Below, in pieces: positions 53,310-64,000 of a stretch of 64,000 nt of DNA. The stretch lies in contig CM031601.1 of the NCBI GenBank assembly GCA_018398815.1, positions 32,685,380 through 32,749,379 of the forward strand, in the 5' to 3' direction. The DNA is from Conus ventricosus. Lineage: Eukaryota > Mollusca > Gastropoda > Neogastropoda > Conidae. The translations under genes and the position numbers were made by a program. Numbering within the stretch: position 1 is the stretch's first letter; the number at the start of each line of letters is the position of its first letter. A model generated the notes under the pieces. That model did no database searches and was not told the origin of the DNA. It worked only from the letters and a program-made list of their open reading frames with translations.

Positions 53310-54700
53310 AAGAGATTTGTTTCACTGGTTTGACAAAAACATAGTGTTGTTCAGCCATTCGTAAAGCAGATCTTTCAGACAATTGAAGTGTGTATGTATT
53401 ATCACTCGCTATGACTTAATCAGTACTTTAAATGGAAAAAAGGTTTTCAAGTCGTTCTTCATTTATTGCTTTTGTAAACATGTTTGCATGATGTCTTTGT
53501 TTTGTGTTAAGTGTGTGTATGTCCTTACTATTGTTGGTATCAAACACTGCAGAAAGGCCCTTAACATCAAGTGTTCGAACTTTTTTCCCTTCTTGTATTT
53601 CATGGACTCAAAGGGGTGATTTTTTTTTTTCTCTCCTACTATCTCTTTGTATAATGTATGTATTGTTGGTGTCCAGAATTCTGTGCCATGTAAGAGGCAT
53701 TGTTCGGATATCACTCATTTCTTGTCTTAACTCTCCATGCATAACTTGGTTGATTTATCAGCATCATCAACAAGTAGTACTTGGGGACTGATGAATAGTT
53801 GTTTGTCATGAGGTTTTGCATCACTTGGCAGTCACTGTTGTTAAGGTCTTTCATGATCTTTAGCAGTAACTTTTTAAAGACAAGTTTACAGGACTGTACC
53901 TACAGTGTGCTGCCCTCAAACCTTCCAACCCCCTCCCTCCCTCTCCACTCCCACAAACATTTCCTACAGGCACAGAAGTAAATGAAGAATCGAAACAGGT
54001 CACAGGGAAGCAAGGTTTCACATCAAGTGGAAAGGGGGGTAAATCATGTCCTAAAATTGAAAATCATGTGCATGAAGAAAGCAAAAGAGTGTCAGTGGGT
54101 AACGAAAATAAATCAAAGGGTATGAACAAGTTTTTACAAGGGGTCTTATTACAGACGAATTCAGTCAAAGTACTGAGAAGGATGATTGTGAATTAAGAAA
54201 ACACATGGTTCAGTGAAAAGTACTTTCCATTTACATGTCTTGCTTTGTCAGTCACCCAATCAGGGAAGGCCTTGCTTCTTGCTCTGATAGGTTGTTGCAG
54301 CTTGCTTTCCACAGTTGTCAGCATGGCAGAAGATAAACTCAAAAGAAACAAATGAAACTTAACATTTTCCAACCACCACAACCAGAAACATCACCCACAG
54401 AGACTGACAAAAACCTCCAGTGCTGACTCGACGTCAGCAGAGCAGATGAGCAACAAAGTTTTTCAACAGCAGTGCTAATGTTTAACTTGGTTTCAGTAAC
54501 TGATGACAGACATCAAAAAGCTTATAGTGTTCAGCCACAGGATTAGGAAAAACTTCTTGTTTGCTGTCAAAAGTCGTCTTGGTGTGTCCAGTCAGTGTTG
54601 ATTGTCAGAACATTCTCCGTGCATGTGCTAGTATCCAGTAAAATCCAGTTCCACGTTGGGGACTTTTGTCAACACAGGTAATGAACAAAACTACAACAAC
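53310..54700. other. Intronic non-coding stretch
   Basis: Short open frames only; no recognised motif. 54704-54800 is an (ACGC)n/(CA)n microsatellite. Confidence 0.5.
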
Positions 54701-54819
54701 AACACACACAGAGACACAGACACACGCACGTACACGCACGCACGCACGCACACACGCACGCACACAATGCACGCAAGCACGCACACACACACATATATAT
54801 CACTACTGTCAAAAACTTT

Positions 54820-55475
54820 AAAACCAAACAGTGACCAAACTGTTGCAGTCCCTCCACTGGGTCCCAATCCAGAGTCGAATTGACTGCAAGCTGACTTCTG
54901 TCTGTTTCTCTTCTGTTTCTGGTAGTGGACCAAAATACCTTTCAGACATCCTCCACATCTGCATTCCCATCCCGTCAACTTCGTTCCTCTGCCGACAGCC
55001 GCCTCTTGCGCATTCCTTCTGTCAGAACAAAATCTTTTGATCAATGTTCTCTCTCCTTCCAAGGACCAACTGTCTGGAATACACTTCCCATCAGTGTCAG
55101 ACACCTACCTTCACCCTCTTCTTTCAGACCTGCCGTTAAAACAAAATTCTTTCATCAGTCGTAACCTCCCCCTCCCCCCCAACTTCCCAGACCACCTTCC
55201 GAGTGTCTGATTGCGCTTTTGCGGGCAAGCGTGAGTGCCTGGTGGTTGTGTTGCTTGTGCGTGCAGGCTGTGTTGATGTGAGTGCATGCGAGCGTGCGTG
55301 CGGGTGTCTGTGAGCGTGAGTGTGTGGTCATGCATGAGTATGTGTGCGCGCGCTTTCTTGCACGGGTACGCGTGTGTGTGTGAGCGTCTGTGTTGTTGGT
55401 TATGTAAAGCGCTTAGAGCCCTAATTTTTAGAGAATAGGCGCTATATAAATTAACATTGTTATTATTATTACACA
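54820..55475 (+). mobile_element. LINE 3' fragment, second copy in the same intron
   Basis: Contains translated C-terminal LINE blocks in two frames (LLQSLHWVPIQSRIDCKLTS, then STSFRSSADSR-like and FQGPTVWNTLPISVRHLPS) and the 3' terminal motif AAAGCGCTTAGAGCCC..GGCGCTATATAAATT followed by TTATTATTATTA at 55400-55475. It belongs to the same LINE group as 49385-52030 but a diverged lineage. Confidence 0.8.
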
Positions 55476-55933
55476 CTGACAGATTAGACAAGTCAAAATC
55501 ATAATAGATGTCATTAATGAATGTGATTTTTTTAAAGGATAGAATATGACAGAATCCTTAACATGTGAAAGCCTCCAGACTTGTTTTGGGGAGGGGGGCG
55601 TTATCTGAAAGCCCCCTAAATTTAACTTGAGAGGCAATGAAAACTTGTACAGTTTTGGTGATGTGACACCCTGATGATGGACCAAATTACATGGGTGAAA
55701 CTTTTCCGTCTATGGACGGAAATCTGTCAAAATGACTTTCAGTCTTGACGGAACTTTGGTCAATTAAAAAAAAAAAAAAAGACGATTTATCGGTTCTGAT
55801 TTTGTGTTTGATCGAAGCTTTCGATCTCTTACTGGAAGTAGCTGTTTCTGTATTTCCGGCATCTTCACAGGCTAACATTGGCACGTTTGTCTGACAACGA
55901 AAGTTTGCACGGTGCTCTGGAAATTAAGTAGTC

Positions 55934-56149
55934 ATGGCTTTTTTGAAAGAAGGAGATCTAGTAGCATGCATTGAGGGCCAAATTAGAAACAAATGGAGAT
56001 GGCAATGGCTAAACGAAACTGATGACGACGGCAATGAACATCGCAAGTGGTGCAAGAAAATGATTGTGGCCGGCACGTGTTTCTGTATCGTTTGCTCAAA
56101 AACGATCAGTTATGCCTTATGGAGCAAACGGAAAAAAAAAACCCTTTGA
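55934..56149 (+). pseudogene. Possible BED/C2HH-like zinc-finger fragment, transposon-related
   Basis: 71 residues from ATG 55934, starting MAFLKEGDLVACIEGQIRNK, with a CFCIVCSK pair at the C-terminal half; a His-containing continuation (SHADH) is found just past a stop following a 10-A run at 56136-56145. A C..C..H..H layout would fit a BED-like finger of a DNA transposon or a host gene, but the evidence is thin. Unknown product. Confidence 0.35.
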
Positions 56150-56462
56150 AGCCATGCTGATCACTGATGATTTTTGGAATGTTTGATCAGTTCAGATTGG
56201 GTGAGAAAAATTTCCCTTTTTGAGTTTTTATATTCTGGTTTATTTCTACACTTTTAGACTTTAACTTTCTTGAGCTTGTACAATAAACCATAAATATTAT
56301 TTTTATCCATTTAAATGAATCAATGGAACATAAAGTCTTAACAGTAACTCACAAAAGCATGTTACAATTAAGCTTTTTACTGCAGAAATCATGTTACAAT
56401 TGAGCTTTTTCTGGTGCAGGAGAGCCAACGAAATTGGCCTAAAAATTAAAAAATTCAATTTC

Positions 56463-56541
56463 GCCTGGGGGGGCGAAGCCCCCCTGGGCCCCCCAACAGG
56501 GCGCTGCCCCTGTACCCCGCCAGGGCCTAGGCGGCCCCTGG
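56463..56541. repeat. Three consecutive GC-rich hairpins
   Basis: GGGGGGGCGAAGCCCCCC (about 56466-56484), ACAGGGCGCTGCCCCTGT (56496-56513) and CCAGGGCCTAGGCGGCCCCTGG (56520-56541), each a 6-9 bp stem with a 4-5 nt loop. The surrounding DNA is AT-rich, so the block stands out. Likely a terminal or subterminal structure of a mobile element. Confidence 0.75.
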
Positions 56542-56611
56542 ACCTCAGCCTTATTTCAGTCGGATCAAGTTTTGTAGGTTTCACCTATGAAATTATAATA
56601 TTTCAAACCAG

Positions 56612-57414
56612 CCGCAAAGTGGTTAGCATCCCGGACTTGTGGCTGGGAGGTCGTTGGGTTTGATTCCCATCAGTCATGTTTGATTTTTCTGCTCCGACTG
56701 GCTCCTACCCAGAGTTGAGTTTGCTACGGGCTCAGTTGGGAAAAGTGGGACCACACAGTCATTTCATCAACTTAATGGATGTGTCTCGGAGAGTGTTGCT
56801 CAAATTTCCAGACCAACACTGCAGGTGTCTGTTTGTCTTGGGCCTGGTTGACACCAGGATATATTATGAAAGTAAGCGTATAGTACAGCCCTATCATGCA
56901 GTCTAGACCGGAATGGAAATCCGTAGCATCATCTTCATCGTCCTCATTCTCATTGATCAGCATAAAAATAAAGTCTCAGATTCTGTGGCCCTTCATGCCC
57001 AGCTCTCATGGTGATCTCAGTTTTGATGTTCCCTCCACATCTGTGGCCTTGGTTTGGTTCCGTCGGGGTCACCGATATCGGCGAGTCCATGGGGGCTGTT
57101 GTTGGACAGACGTGGTAGCGCCCTCCGGAAGGAGAGCTCACTCATGCCGGCTCTGCGACTAAGCAATTATTGTCGTCAGAAGGGGGCTTAGTAGGTGGTG
57201 TCCTGGGTATGTTGGATCAGAACAGGCGCCACTGAACACTGCCGAAGTGACTTGGCAGCAGTGCAGTGTCTCCTCTGGTGGGTTGCCTCTTGACGACTTG
57301 ACATTGACTGCTCCCTATGGATTGCCGGTGCTGGTGCTGCGGCGGGACTGACTGGGCTATGGCTGTCGACAGGGTCACTGGGTGCATTGCCACTGAGGTG
57401 GCACAGTAGATGGG

Positions 57415-57450
<36 letters not shown>
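56612..57450 (+). repeat. Long tRNA-derived SINE with poly(A) tail
   Basis: Head with a pol III A-box-like GTGGTTAGCATCCCGG (56619-56634) and B-box-like GGTTTGATTCCC (56657-56668), spaced as in a tRNA. A long body follows, and the 3' end is a run of about 31 A (57420-57450). A diverged relative without the head lies at 13560-14215. At 840 bp it is long for a SINE; it may be a composite. Not a functional tRNA: no complete cloverleaf. Confidence 0.65.
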
Positions 57451-57453
<3 letters not shown>

Positions 57454-57659
57454 ATATTTCCTAATGATTGCTGATGATGAAAGTAATGAAGATAGGGATC
57501 TATGTGGATTTGAGAAAACATGATGCTGTTGTGTTCTGTGGTTCAAACTGTTCATGCTGTACTATAGTAGACACAGAATCTGTCAATTGATAAAAGATTG
57601 AAGGGAACCATCATAAAGGTATATTGGTGACAAACATTGAATCAGCTGGGTGATCTTTG

Positions 57660-57689
57660 CTTCCCATTTAAGCCTCTGTGTGTGTGTGT

Positions 57690-57737
<48 letters not shown>

Positions 57738-58015
57738 GTGCGCACCCTGTGTGTGAGGGGTGTGGATATTGTCCGTATGTGAGGGATGTGGATGTTGTAA
57801 TGATGAAATGAGCTTCATGTGATGAGCTGCTGCCTGTGGAAAGGAGAGTCATGGAGCACAGAGTGTGTGAAAATATGTTGAAAAAGGGATTGCATGTGGA
57901 ACAACGGAGAGTGAACAACAGCTTGCCAAGTGACCCGGAGTGAGTGAGAAAGGATTGCATGTGGAACAACAGAGACTGAACAACAGCTTGCCAAATGACC
58001 CAGAGTGAGTGAGTA
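57660..58015 (+). repeat. (GT)n microsatellite and 66-bp tandem duplication
   Basis: (GT)n at 57674-57732. Two adjacent 66-bp units at about 57885-58015 each contain GGATTGCATGTGGAACAAC and CAACAGCTTGCCAA. Confidence 0.8.
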
Positions 58016-58191
58016 AGATCAGAGATGTGGGGTTTGATCATGGCTTGCAGTGAGGAGCCACATTGAAGAGATGTTGAAGCTTGACTTGTGTCCGCCTTCA
58101 AGATGTATTGTCACATGTGGACAACATTCCAGTTGATGATAGTTATTCTTTTACTGATGTTTAACCTGTTTTCTGCTTCTTGCTGTTTTAG

Positions 58192-58471
58192 TGATGATCG
58201 AAGACGACGATACGATGAGCGAGAACGAGGACGCTACTCTCCAGAACGACGTTATTCCCCAGACCGCCGCTATTCCCCTGACCGACGATACTCACCGGAG
58301 AGACGTTACCGTCGTCGCAGTCGGTCACGCAGTCCCAGGCGCTATCGGATTTCCCCGACCGAAGGGCAAGGTCGCGCAGTCCAAGGGAAAGAGAGATGCG
58401 AGATCTGAGGGAGAAGCTGACTCGCCGTTCACGCTCATGGAGTCGACCACGTTCCCGTTCACGATCACGAG
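58192..58471 (+). CDS. RBM26: RBM26/RBM27-like, fourth visible exon (RS-rich, one frameshift)
   Basis: Begins DDRRRRYDERERGRYSPERR and repeats RRYSPD several times, then SRSRSPRRYRISP. Around 58355-58363 the frame is lost by one base; the other frame restores a perfect RS-type sequence (RARSRSPREREMRDL, LTRRSRSWSRPRSRSRSR) to the donor CGAG|GTATAT at 58472. The acceptor is tgctgttttag at 58191. The restored frame leaves in phase 1, as the next exon needs. So the break is most likely an assembly error of one base. Confidence 0.82.
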
Positions 58472-59301
58472 GTATATGATGCAAACATGATTGTTTTGTT
58501 TCTTATTAACACTATGAGAGGTATGTGACACAGATATGAATTTATATGATTAATAGTATTTGTGGCATTTTACACAAATATGAATTTTTTTGCTTTTCTT
58601 CTTTGCCTTTTCCCTCCCACAAAATAGTGCTTGGTGTTTTTGAAGAAAAGAACATGCAATATTGTTTCATTCAAAATTGTGATACAAGGAAATCATTTTT
58701 TCATTTTTTAGATGCTGAATTTGATTTGAATTTGTTCTGATGCTACAGCTGTGAACTGCGTGAAAAAATAAATCTGAAAGGTAAAATTCAGACGTGAGAA
58801 CTCTGACGGTTGTTTCTCTTTCAGTCTGTGTCCTTGCTTTTTTCATTGTAGCTATGGCTTACATTTATGATACTTTCATCATAGCAATTTTTGTCTTGAG
58901 CTGTTTCAGTTCACTAGCTGTTGATAGGACACTTATGACTGCAGTCTTCACCCTAGGTCTGGTCAGTTGCAGTATTGTTGTTACCGCTGTTAATATGACA
59001 TTTATTAATGCAGTCTTAACGTAACCTTTGTCAGTTCACAATAGGGCTGTGACTCGGTGATAAAACATTTATTTGTGCGCTCTTTAGCCTGAACTTGGTC
59101 AGTTCACAATATTGCTGTGACCCATACTGAGAAGACATACATTGGTGCAGTCTTTAGCACGAACTTTTCTCCATTCACAGTATTGCTATGACCCATATTG
59201 ATAAGACCTTTATGAATGCAACCTGAATTTTTTCCAGTGTGTAGTGTTAGTGTTATCCACATTGATAAGGAGTTTATCAGTGTCCGTATTAATTCTATCA
59301 G
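58472..59301. other. RBM26/27-like intron with degenerate 70-bp repeats
   Basis: 58910-59240 contains about four degenerate units sharing GCAGTCTT.A..CTTGGTCAGTTCACA and ATTGCTGTGACCCATA. No coding function. Confidence 0.7.
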
Positions 59302-59611
59302 GGCGATATGAACCTGACAGCCGGGGGTCCACCCCAACTCAAGACAATGGTCACTATCCTGCTGTAGTGACCTCCAACTCCTCTCTGCCCAGCTTGGTCA
59401 GCAGTGTGCCAAAGTCCACAGAGCCCCCTCCCCCAGGGGAGGGACCCCCACTTCCCATGCCAGGCCTACCCGGACCCCCAGGACCACCTGGGCCCCCAGG
59501 ACCCCAGGTTCATCTGGACCCCCTGGAGGGCCCCTGGGGCACCACCTGGACTTGCGGGTCCACCTCCTGCAGCACACAGAGACAAACGGATGAGGTGCCA
59601 GAATTTTGATG
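59302..59611 (+). CDS. RBM26: RBM26/RBM27-like, fifth visible exon, up to the CCCH finger
   Basis: Starts RYEPDSRGSTPTQDNGHYPA (acceptor ttctatcag, 59301), then a Ser/Pro-rich and a Pro/Gly-rich stretch (PPPPGEGPPLPMPGLPGPPG). The last part, DKRMRCQNFD, is the start of the RBM26/27 CCCH zinc finger and runs into a GTGAGT donor at 59612. It is in a different frame from the exon start, so one or two one-base indels lie in the C-rich stretch 59490-59545. The rest of the finger must be in the next exon, not found before 64000. Confidence 0.8.
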
Positions 59612-59769
59612 GTGAGTCAACAGTTTTTGAGTCTGTTGTCACCAGCTATGTTATGACTTATGACTGGGAGAGACCTCGACTGGGATGTGTGCTGAATCAA
59701 CAGCAGAGTAAGAGCCTGACAACTTGGAATAGCTTATAATGAAATCAGCGTGGTGTCACATGACTCCGT

Positions 59770-60800
59770 TCATCTTGAAAGTTGTGAAATGAAAACTTTG
59801 TAGTGTCGCAGTCTGCTCATGTCAATAAGTTGTGGAGTAAAAACACAACAGCATTACAGTATGCTCACTTTAAGTTGTGGTGTGAAAACACCACAGTGTC
59901 ACTGTCTGCTGAGGCTAAGTTGTGGTGTGAAAACAGCATAGTGTAACTGTCTGCTCACACTAAACTGTGTGTGAAAACACCATAGTGTTACTGTCTGCTC
60001 ACACTAAACTGTGTGTGAAAATACCATAGTGTTACTGTCTGCTCACACTAATATGTAACTGTCTGCTCACACTAAAATGTGTGTGAAAACACCATAGCGT
60101 AACTGCTCACACTAAACTGTGTGTGAAAACACCATAGTGTTACTATCTGCTCACACTAAACTGTGTGTGAAAACACCATAGCGTAACTGCTCACACTAAA
60201 CTGTGTGTGAAAACACCATAGTGTTACTGTCTGCTCACACTAAACTGTGTGTGAAAACACCATAGCGTAACTGCTCACACTAAACTGTGTGTGAAAACAT
60301 CATAGTGTAACTGTCTGCTCACACTAAACTGTGTGTGAAAATACCATAGTGTAAGTGCTCACACTAAACTGTGTGTGAAAACACCATAGTGTTACTGTCT
60401 GCTCACACTAAACTGTGTGTGAAAACACCATAGCGTAACTGCTCACACTAAACTGTTTGTGAAAACACCATAGTGCAACTGTCTGCTCACACTAAACTAT
60501 GTGTGAAAATACCATAGTGTAAGTGCTCACACTAAACTGTGTGTGAAAATACCATAGTGTACGTACACCATAGTGTAACTGCTCACAGTAAACTGTGTGT
60601 GAAAACACCATAGTGTAACTGTCTGCTCACAGTAAACTGTGTGTGAAAACACCATGTGTTACTGTCTGCTCACAGTAAAGTGTGTGAAAACACCATATCA
60701 TTGTCTGCTCACACTAAGTTATGAAGTAAAAACACCAGTGTTATTGTCTGCTTACATAGGCTGTGGTGAAAACACCATAGTGTCGGTGTCTGCTTGCACT
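59770..60800 (+). repeat. Minisatellite of about 40-44-bp units, about 25 copies
   Basis: Unit CTCACACTAAACTGTGTGTG plus AAAACACCATAG.GT.ACTG. Two variants alternate from about 60060 to 60440: a long one with TGTTACTGTCTG and a short one with CGTAACTG, making a dimeric higher-order unit. Each unit holds a small palindrome CACAC..GTGTG. It lies in the intron after the zinc-finger-entry exon. Confidence 0.9.
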
Positions 60801-62300
60801 AAGTTGCTTGCCGCTTTCAGTTGATGTGCAGTCATTTCTAATTACTTAGTTCCAACCATTTCCCTGCCCTAATATGTATAGTACTATATTGTGTTTTGTT
60901 GTGCATATAACTCCGTTTATCTGTTCTTGTATCATTGTTTAAAGGGATCTTTCAGGTCTTTCTTTATTCTTGTCAAACTGAATAAGCTGCAAAAGGTTTT
61001 TCATGTCCTTTTGTCATTAGGCATTAGGATTAATATACCAGAAAAAGAATATTTGCCCATCCTCTTGTAATCATTGGCATTGCTAGGCATGAGGTTTGAA
61101 GACTTGTATACAGCCAGCTAAGTTTGTTGTGAAGCTGTTCCCAAACTGTTAAGAATTAAAATAATTCTCAGTTGGACAGATTTGCTCTGGGTTCTGTTTC
61201 TGTTCTCTTCTGACTGGTCATGCTCAGCAAAGGTTATCCCAAAATGCTTCTTTTCATTGATTGAGAATTGGAGGTGAGGGGGGTTGATTATGAGTTGAAG
61301 ACTTTATGGAGATGAGACTTGGTGGACCAAACAGAAGACCGTATGCATGCTGGGCATGTTGTACTCGGGCATGGGATGTTTCTGCCATTGAGTGCCTACT
61401 TGTGTTCCTCTGTAGTCAGACAACAGTCATGGCTTTGACTGTTTGGACTTTGTAGCTATCATGATCATCTGACCTTATGAGCAGTAGTTGTGAAAAGCAA
61501 GCAAATGAGATGAGCACTACACTCACTGGTGTTACTTCCCATCACTTTGTTTTCATCAACTTGATCTCAGTAGGATGCATACAAAGAATTCTCTGGTTGT
61601 TCTGTTTGGTGTATGAAACCAGCATTACTTTGCTGTCTGTTTTGTGTCTTATTTGTAATCTTTAGGATTCTGATAGGAAAAGAATACTGAAAGACAATGT
61701 GAGGTAGATCATAACTGCAGACACTTTGAAGATAGGTCAGAAACAGTGTGAGGCTTTTGAGGACATTTTTGTTTTGTTTTCACTGCTGGAATTATAGTTA
61801 AGTATTAGCAGTTCCATTATAGGTCTGTGTGAAATATTTATGTATCTGTTAAGTGTTCTGTAGTACAACATTTACTGTGGAACCCTGTAATATGTTACAC
61901 TCTGTTTAGCTGTTCTTATCATGTGTACTACTCCAATCCTGTATCTGTACTAATGTGTGTAACCATTCACCCCATTTATCTGCTCTAATGTTTACAATAC
62001 ACTAACCACGTATTACATTCCTTCTAACACATATAATATAGACAGTCGCTTACCATTTCTGATCTGTAGACCATGCCATAGTTGTTTGTTTATGATATAA
62101 ATTTCCAACCACTGACCTCTTATGTACTATGGACCCTGTTTCAGCCAGTCATGTTTTGTATTGTCTCATCCGTATTTGTCTAAAAATCATGAGTATTCCA
62201 AGGAAATTGTGGCTGATGTACTTACACTGACCTACATGAATGCACGCCAAAACGTGAATTGTAAACATTGCATGAATGACGAAAGAAGGCAGTTGTAAAT
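60801..62300. other. Non-coding stretch
   Basis: 1.5 kb with no supported gene or repeat; AT-rich. Confidence 0.5.
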
Positions 62301-62369
62301 AACTCTTGTTTGGCTATGGGCAAGCTGAAAGTACTAATAAAGGAACGGTCCTCTTCCCAGTTTTACTGT

Positions 62370-62645
62370 CCTTCATGCGGGCAGGCTTGCCCTCCCCCGC
62401 TTCCAACCCCAGGTCTCGTACCGACTTGTTCTCCTGCCCGGACAACACTTCGGTGCCTTGTTATGTCAGCAAAAAAGGGGTGGGGGAAGGGGGCTCGCTC
62501 CTCAGCCTCTCCCTCCATTCCCCCGCTTCCAACCCCAGGTCTCGCACCGACTTGTTCTGCCCACGGACAACACTTTGGTGCCTTGTTGTGTCAACAAGGG
62601 GTGGGGGAAGGGGGCTCGCTCCCTCAGCCTCTCCCCTGATTAGAG
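62370..62645 (+). repeat. Two direct repeats of about 125 bp
   Basis: CCCCCGCTTCCAACCCCAGG at about 62395 and 62521; each is followed by a block ending GGGGGCTCGCTCC(T)CAGCCTCTCC. GC-rich, unlike the surrounding DNA; probably within the DIRS-like element that follows. Confidence 0.75.
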
Positions 62646-63330
62646 GCCCCCTCCACTGTTGCCACATGCGCGGATTCACCCCCTGCGCGACACACATAGC
62701 GGGGACCCTCCTCCTCACTGAAGGGACCCACAGTAGGCTAACCCTCAGCCTAGTGGGAAACAGTGTTCAGGCCCAGGGTCGCACACCCTCCCTGGCCTGG
62801 CCTCATAACATACGCCTTCCCCCCATTCCCAATCCCCTACAGGGTGAGCCCTTTTCCAAGGGGGAGATGGCCTCCTGTGCTCAACTCTGTTCCTCCATCT
62901 GGCCTTCCAATTTTCAGATAGGTAGTTCTATATCTCCTATCTTCTTCGTTAGGCTCTCAGCTGGCTCCATTCGGGACTACTGGGAACCCCGCGCCCCAGG
63001 TGCTCCTCCCAGTCCTCTCTAGATGCTTCCAAGATGGGCAGATCGGCCTACGCCGAGGCGTATAAGGATCTCCCCGTCTTATCTCCCCGGGCCCATGAGG
63101 GCAGGGCGCTGGCCACTTTCACAGCGCTCTGTCCTCTTGCACCACATCCTGGAGGCAGCCTACTGGCATCTGGAAAATCCCTTCATAAGCCTTTATTTTA
63201 GGGATGTCCGCATGACCAGGGCTGATGGTTCTGGGGACTTCTTTTGCGGCTAACGCAGCCATATTTATTCCTCTGCTAACCCTAAGAACCATTAGGGCAC
63301 TAGGCCCTCTCCGATTCCTTTGAATTCTGC

Positions 63331-63425
63331 TATGGTCTGACATGGTAAAGTATATGACGCCAAAATGGGGAGTTTGTATTATACTCCCTGTTTGGCTAGT
63401 ATACTTTGCCATGTCAGACTCTAAT
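63331..63425. repeat. 95-bp near-perfect palindrome
   Basis: Arms of about 40 bp: GGTCTGACATGGTAAAGTATA and its partner TATACTTTGCCATGTCAGAC, plus inner GCCAAAATGGGGAGT and ACTCCCTGTTTGGC, separated by a 9-nt AT loop. The arm ATGCTATGGTCTGACATGGT recurs at 63612. Confidence 0.85.
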
Positions 63426-64000
63426 GCCCACCCTACCTTCCACGCTAGTGCTATGGTTCTTGGGGTTACCTTGTGCATAGGCCTCGTTGAATGAGGAACA
63501 GGAAGTTCACACCGGCTTCTTCCCTGGCGGAAGTAGTGTGGGCGTCACGTGATGGCCTTATTACTGCATTAGCCACAAAAAATCGGACTGGCAGAGCTGA
63601 CTAACTGCCGTAATGCTATGGTCTGACATGGTAATACAAACTCCCCATTTTTGTTTGCTTTTAATACTGTCTAGCCGAGGGTGGCGCGCACAGCACGATT
63701 CCCTGGTGCCGTACGCTCATGCACAGCGCTCAATCCCTGCCAACGCGCATATTTCGCCACTTTTTAATTTTTTTTATGGTACCTAGACAACAACTGACAG
63801 TGTTATGTTAGGTGTCATAGGAAAGAACAAATACTTAACTAATTGAACATAGTAATTTCAAATCATTTACTTTCAATGTGTAGACATGACTGTGTGTTGA
63901 AAAACATGTCTGACAAGTGAAAAAATTCTTTGTTTACATTCTATTCCGTTCTTTTACAACACCAAATCAGGAGGTAAAGGGACGAAAAAACATTCAAATC

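Larger units (their letters stand above)
62306..63660 (+). mobile_element. DIRS-like retroelement 3' portion with terminal palindrome (tentative)
   Basis: GC-rich 1.35 kb. 63110-63250 encodes LLHHILEAAYWHLENPFISL followed by YFRDVRMTRADGSGDFF, resembling the C-terminal end of a DIRS tyrosine recombinase (substituted here and without the catalytic residues in view). It is followed at 63331-63425 by a near-perfect inverted repeat and at 63612-63650 by another copy of one arm. That layout, a recombinase end followed by inverted terminal and internal complementary repeats, is characteristic of DIRS elements. 62306-63022 is an open frame rich in Pro/Ser whose identity is unknown. Confidence 0.5.

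Noticed and set aside
56612..56690. Functional tRNA gene
   Set aside because: Only A- and B-box-like sequences; no complete cloverleaf, and it leads into a long body with a poly(A) tail, so a SINE.
59440..59520. GPPGPPGPPG stretch suggesting a collagen gene
   Set aside because: Only a few triplets; it is the Pro/Gly-rich linker just before the CCCH finger of the RBM26/27-like protein.
59770..60800. Regular repeats with spacers resembling a CRISPR array
   Set aside because: Spacers are not unique; the units are head-to-tail variants of one 40-44-bp minisatellite in a eukaryotic intron.

Overview
This window looks like animal genomic DNA, most probably from a mollusc or a near lophotrochozoan relative. 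The evidence is large introns with GT/AG splice sites, many (CA)n microsatellites, a (CCCTAA)-like interstitial repeat, a tRNA-derived SINE, a CR1/L2-like LINE, Ty3/Gypsy elements, piggyBac, a DIRS fragment and a Polinton/Maverick-type element. The only host gene I recognise is an RBM26/RBM27-like RNA-binding protein gene on the + strand, with exons at 46807-46925, 48030-48361, 48813-49060, 58192-58471 and 59302-59611. Its first exon and everything after the start of the CCCH zinc finger lie outside what I can identify.

Layout. 1-8047 and 19293-about 30715 are two copies of one block, except that the second carries a 3.36-kb piggyBac. Each copy holds, in order: a minus-strand Ty3/Gypsy element (LTRs about 205 bp) inserted in an (AAC)n-tailed SINE, about 1.2 kb of unassigned flank, and the left end of a Polinton-like element whose genes are in turn interrupted by a second, defective Gypsy element. 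Copy 1 ends in a 1000-N gap (8048-9047). The second copy continues into the full Polinton-like element, 27470-45647 (about 18.2 kb). 9048-17736 is non-coding DNA rich in satellites, minisatellites and SINEs. 45657-62300 is mostly RBM26/27-like introns filled with a LINE, a piggyBac relic, a LINE 3' fragment, a tRNA-SINE and a 1-kb minisatellite. 62300-63650 carries a DIRS-like tail with a striking palindrome.

The Polinton-like element is the most interesting object. It has about 248-bp terminal inverted repeats that are themselves inverted repeats at their edges, a 9-bp flanking direct repeat, a DDE integrase and a protein-primed-type family B DNA polymerase (YADFES, DANNLYG, NNSCFG and YTDTDS motifs). 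It also has about nine small or mid-size genes of unknown function: membrane proteins, coiled-coil proteins and probable structural proteins. No packaging ATPase or adenain-like protease is visible. Almost every gene start abuts a T/A-rich motif ending in AAAAA(G)ATG, and three gene pairs are divergent across only about 33-40 bp, which suggests an element-encoded or virus-like promoter code. Many reading frames, in the element and in the host gene, are broken by one-base indels, often in homopolymers; much of this looks like unpolished long-read assembly, so frameshifts should not be read as biology without checking.
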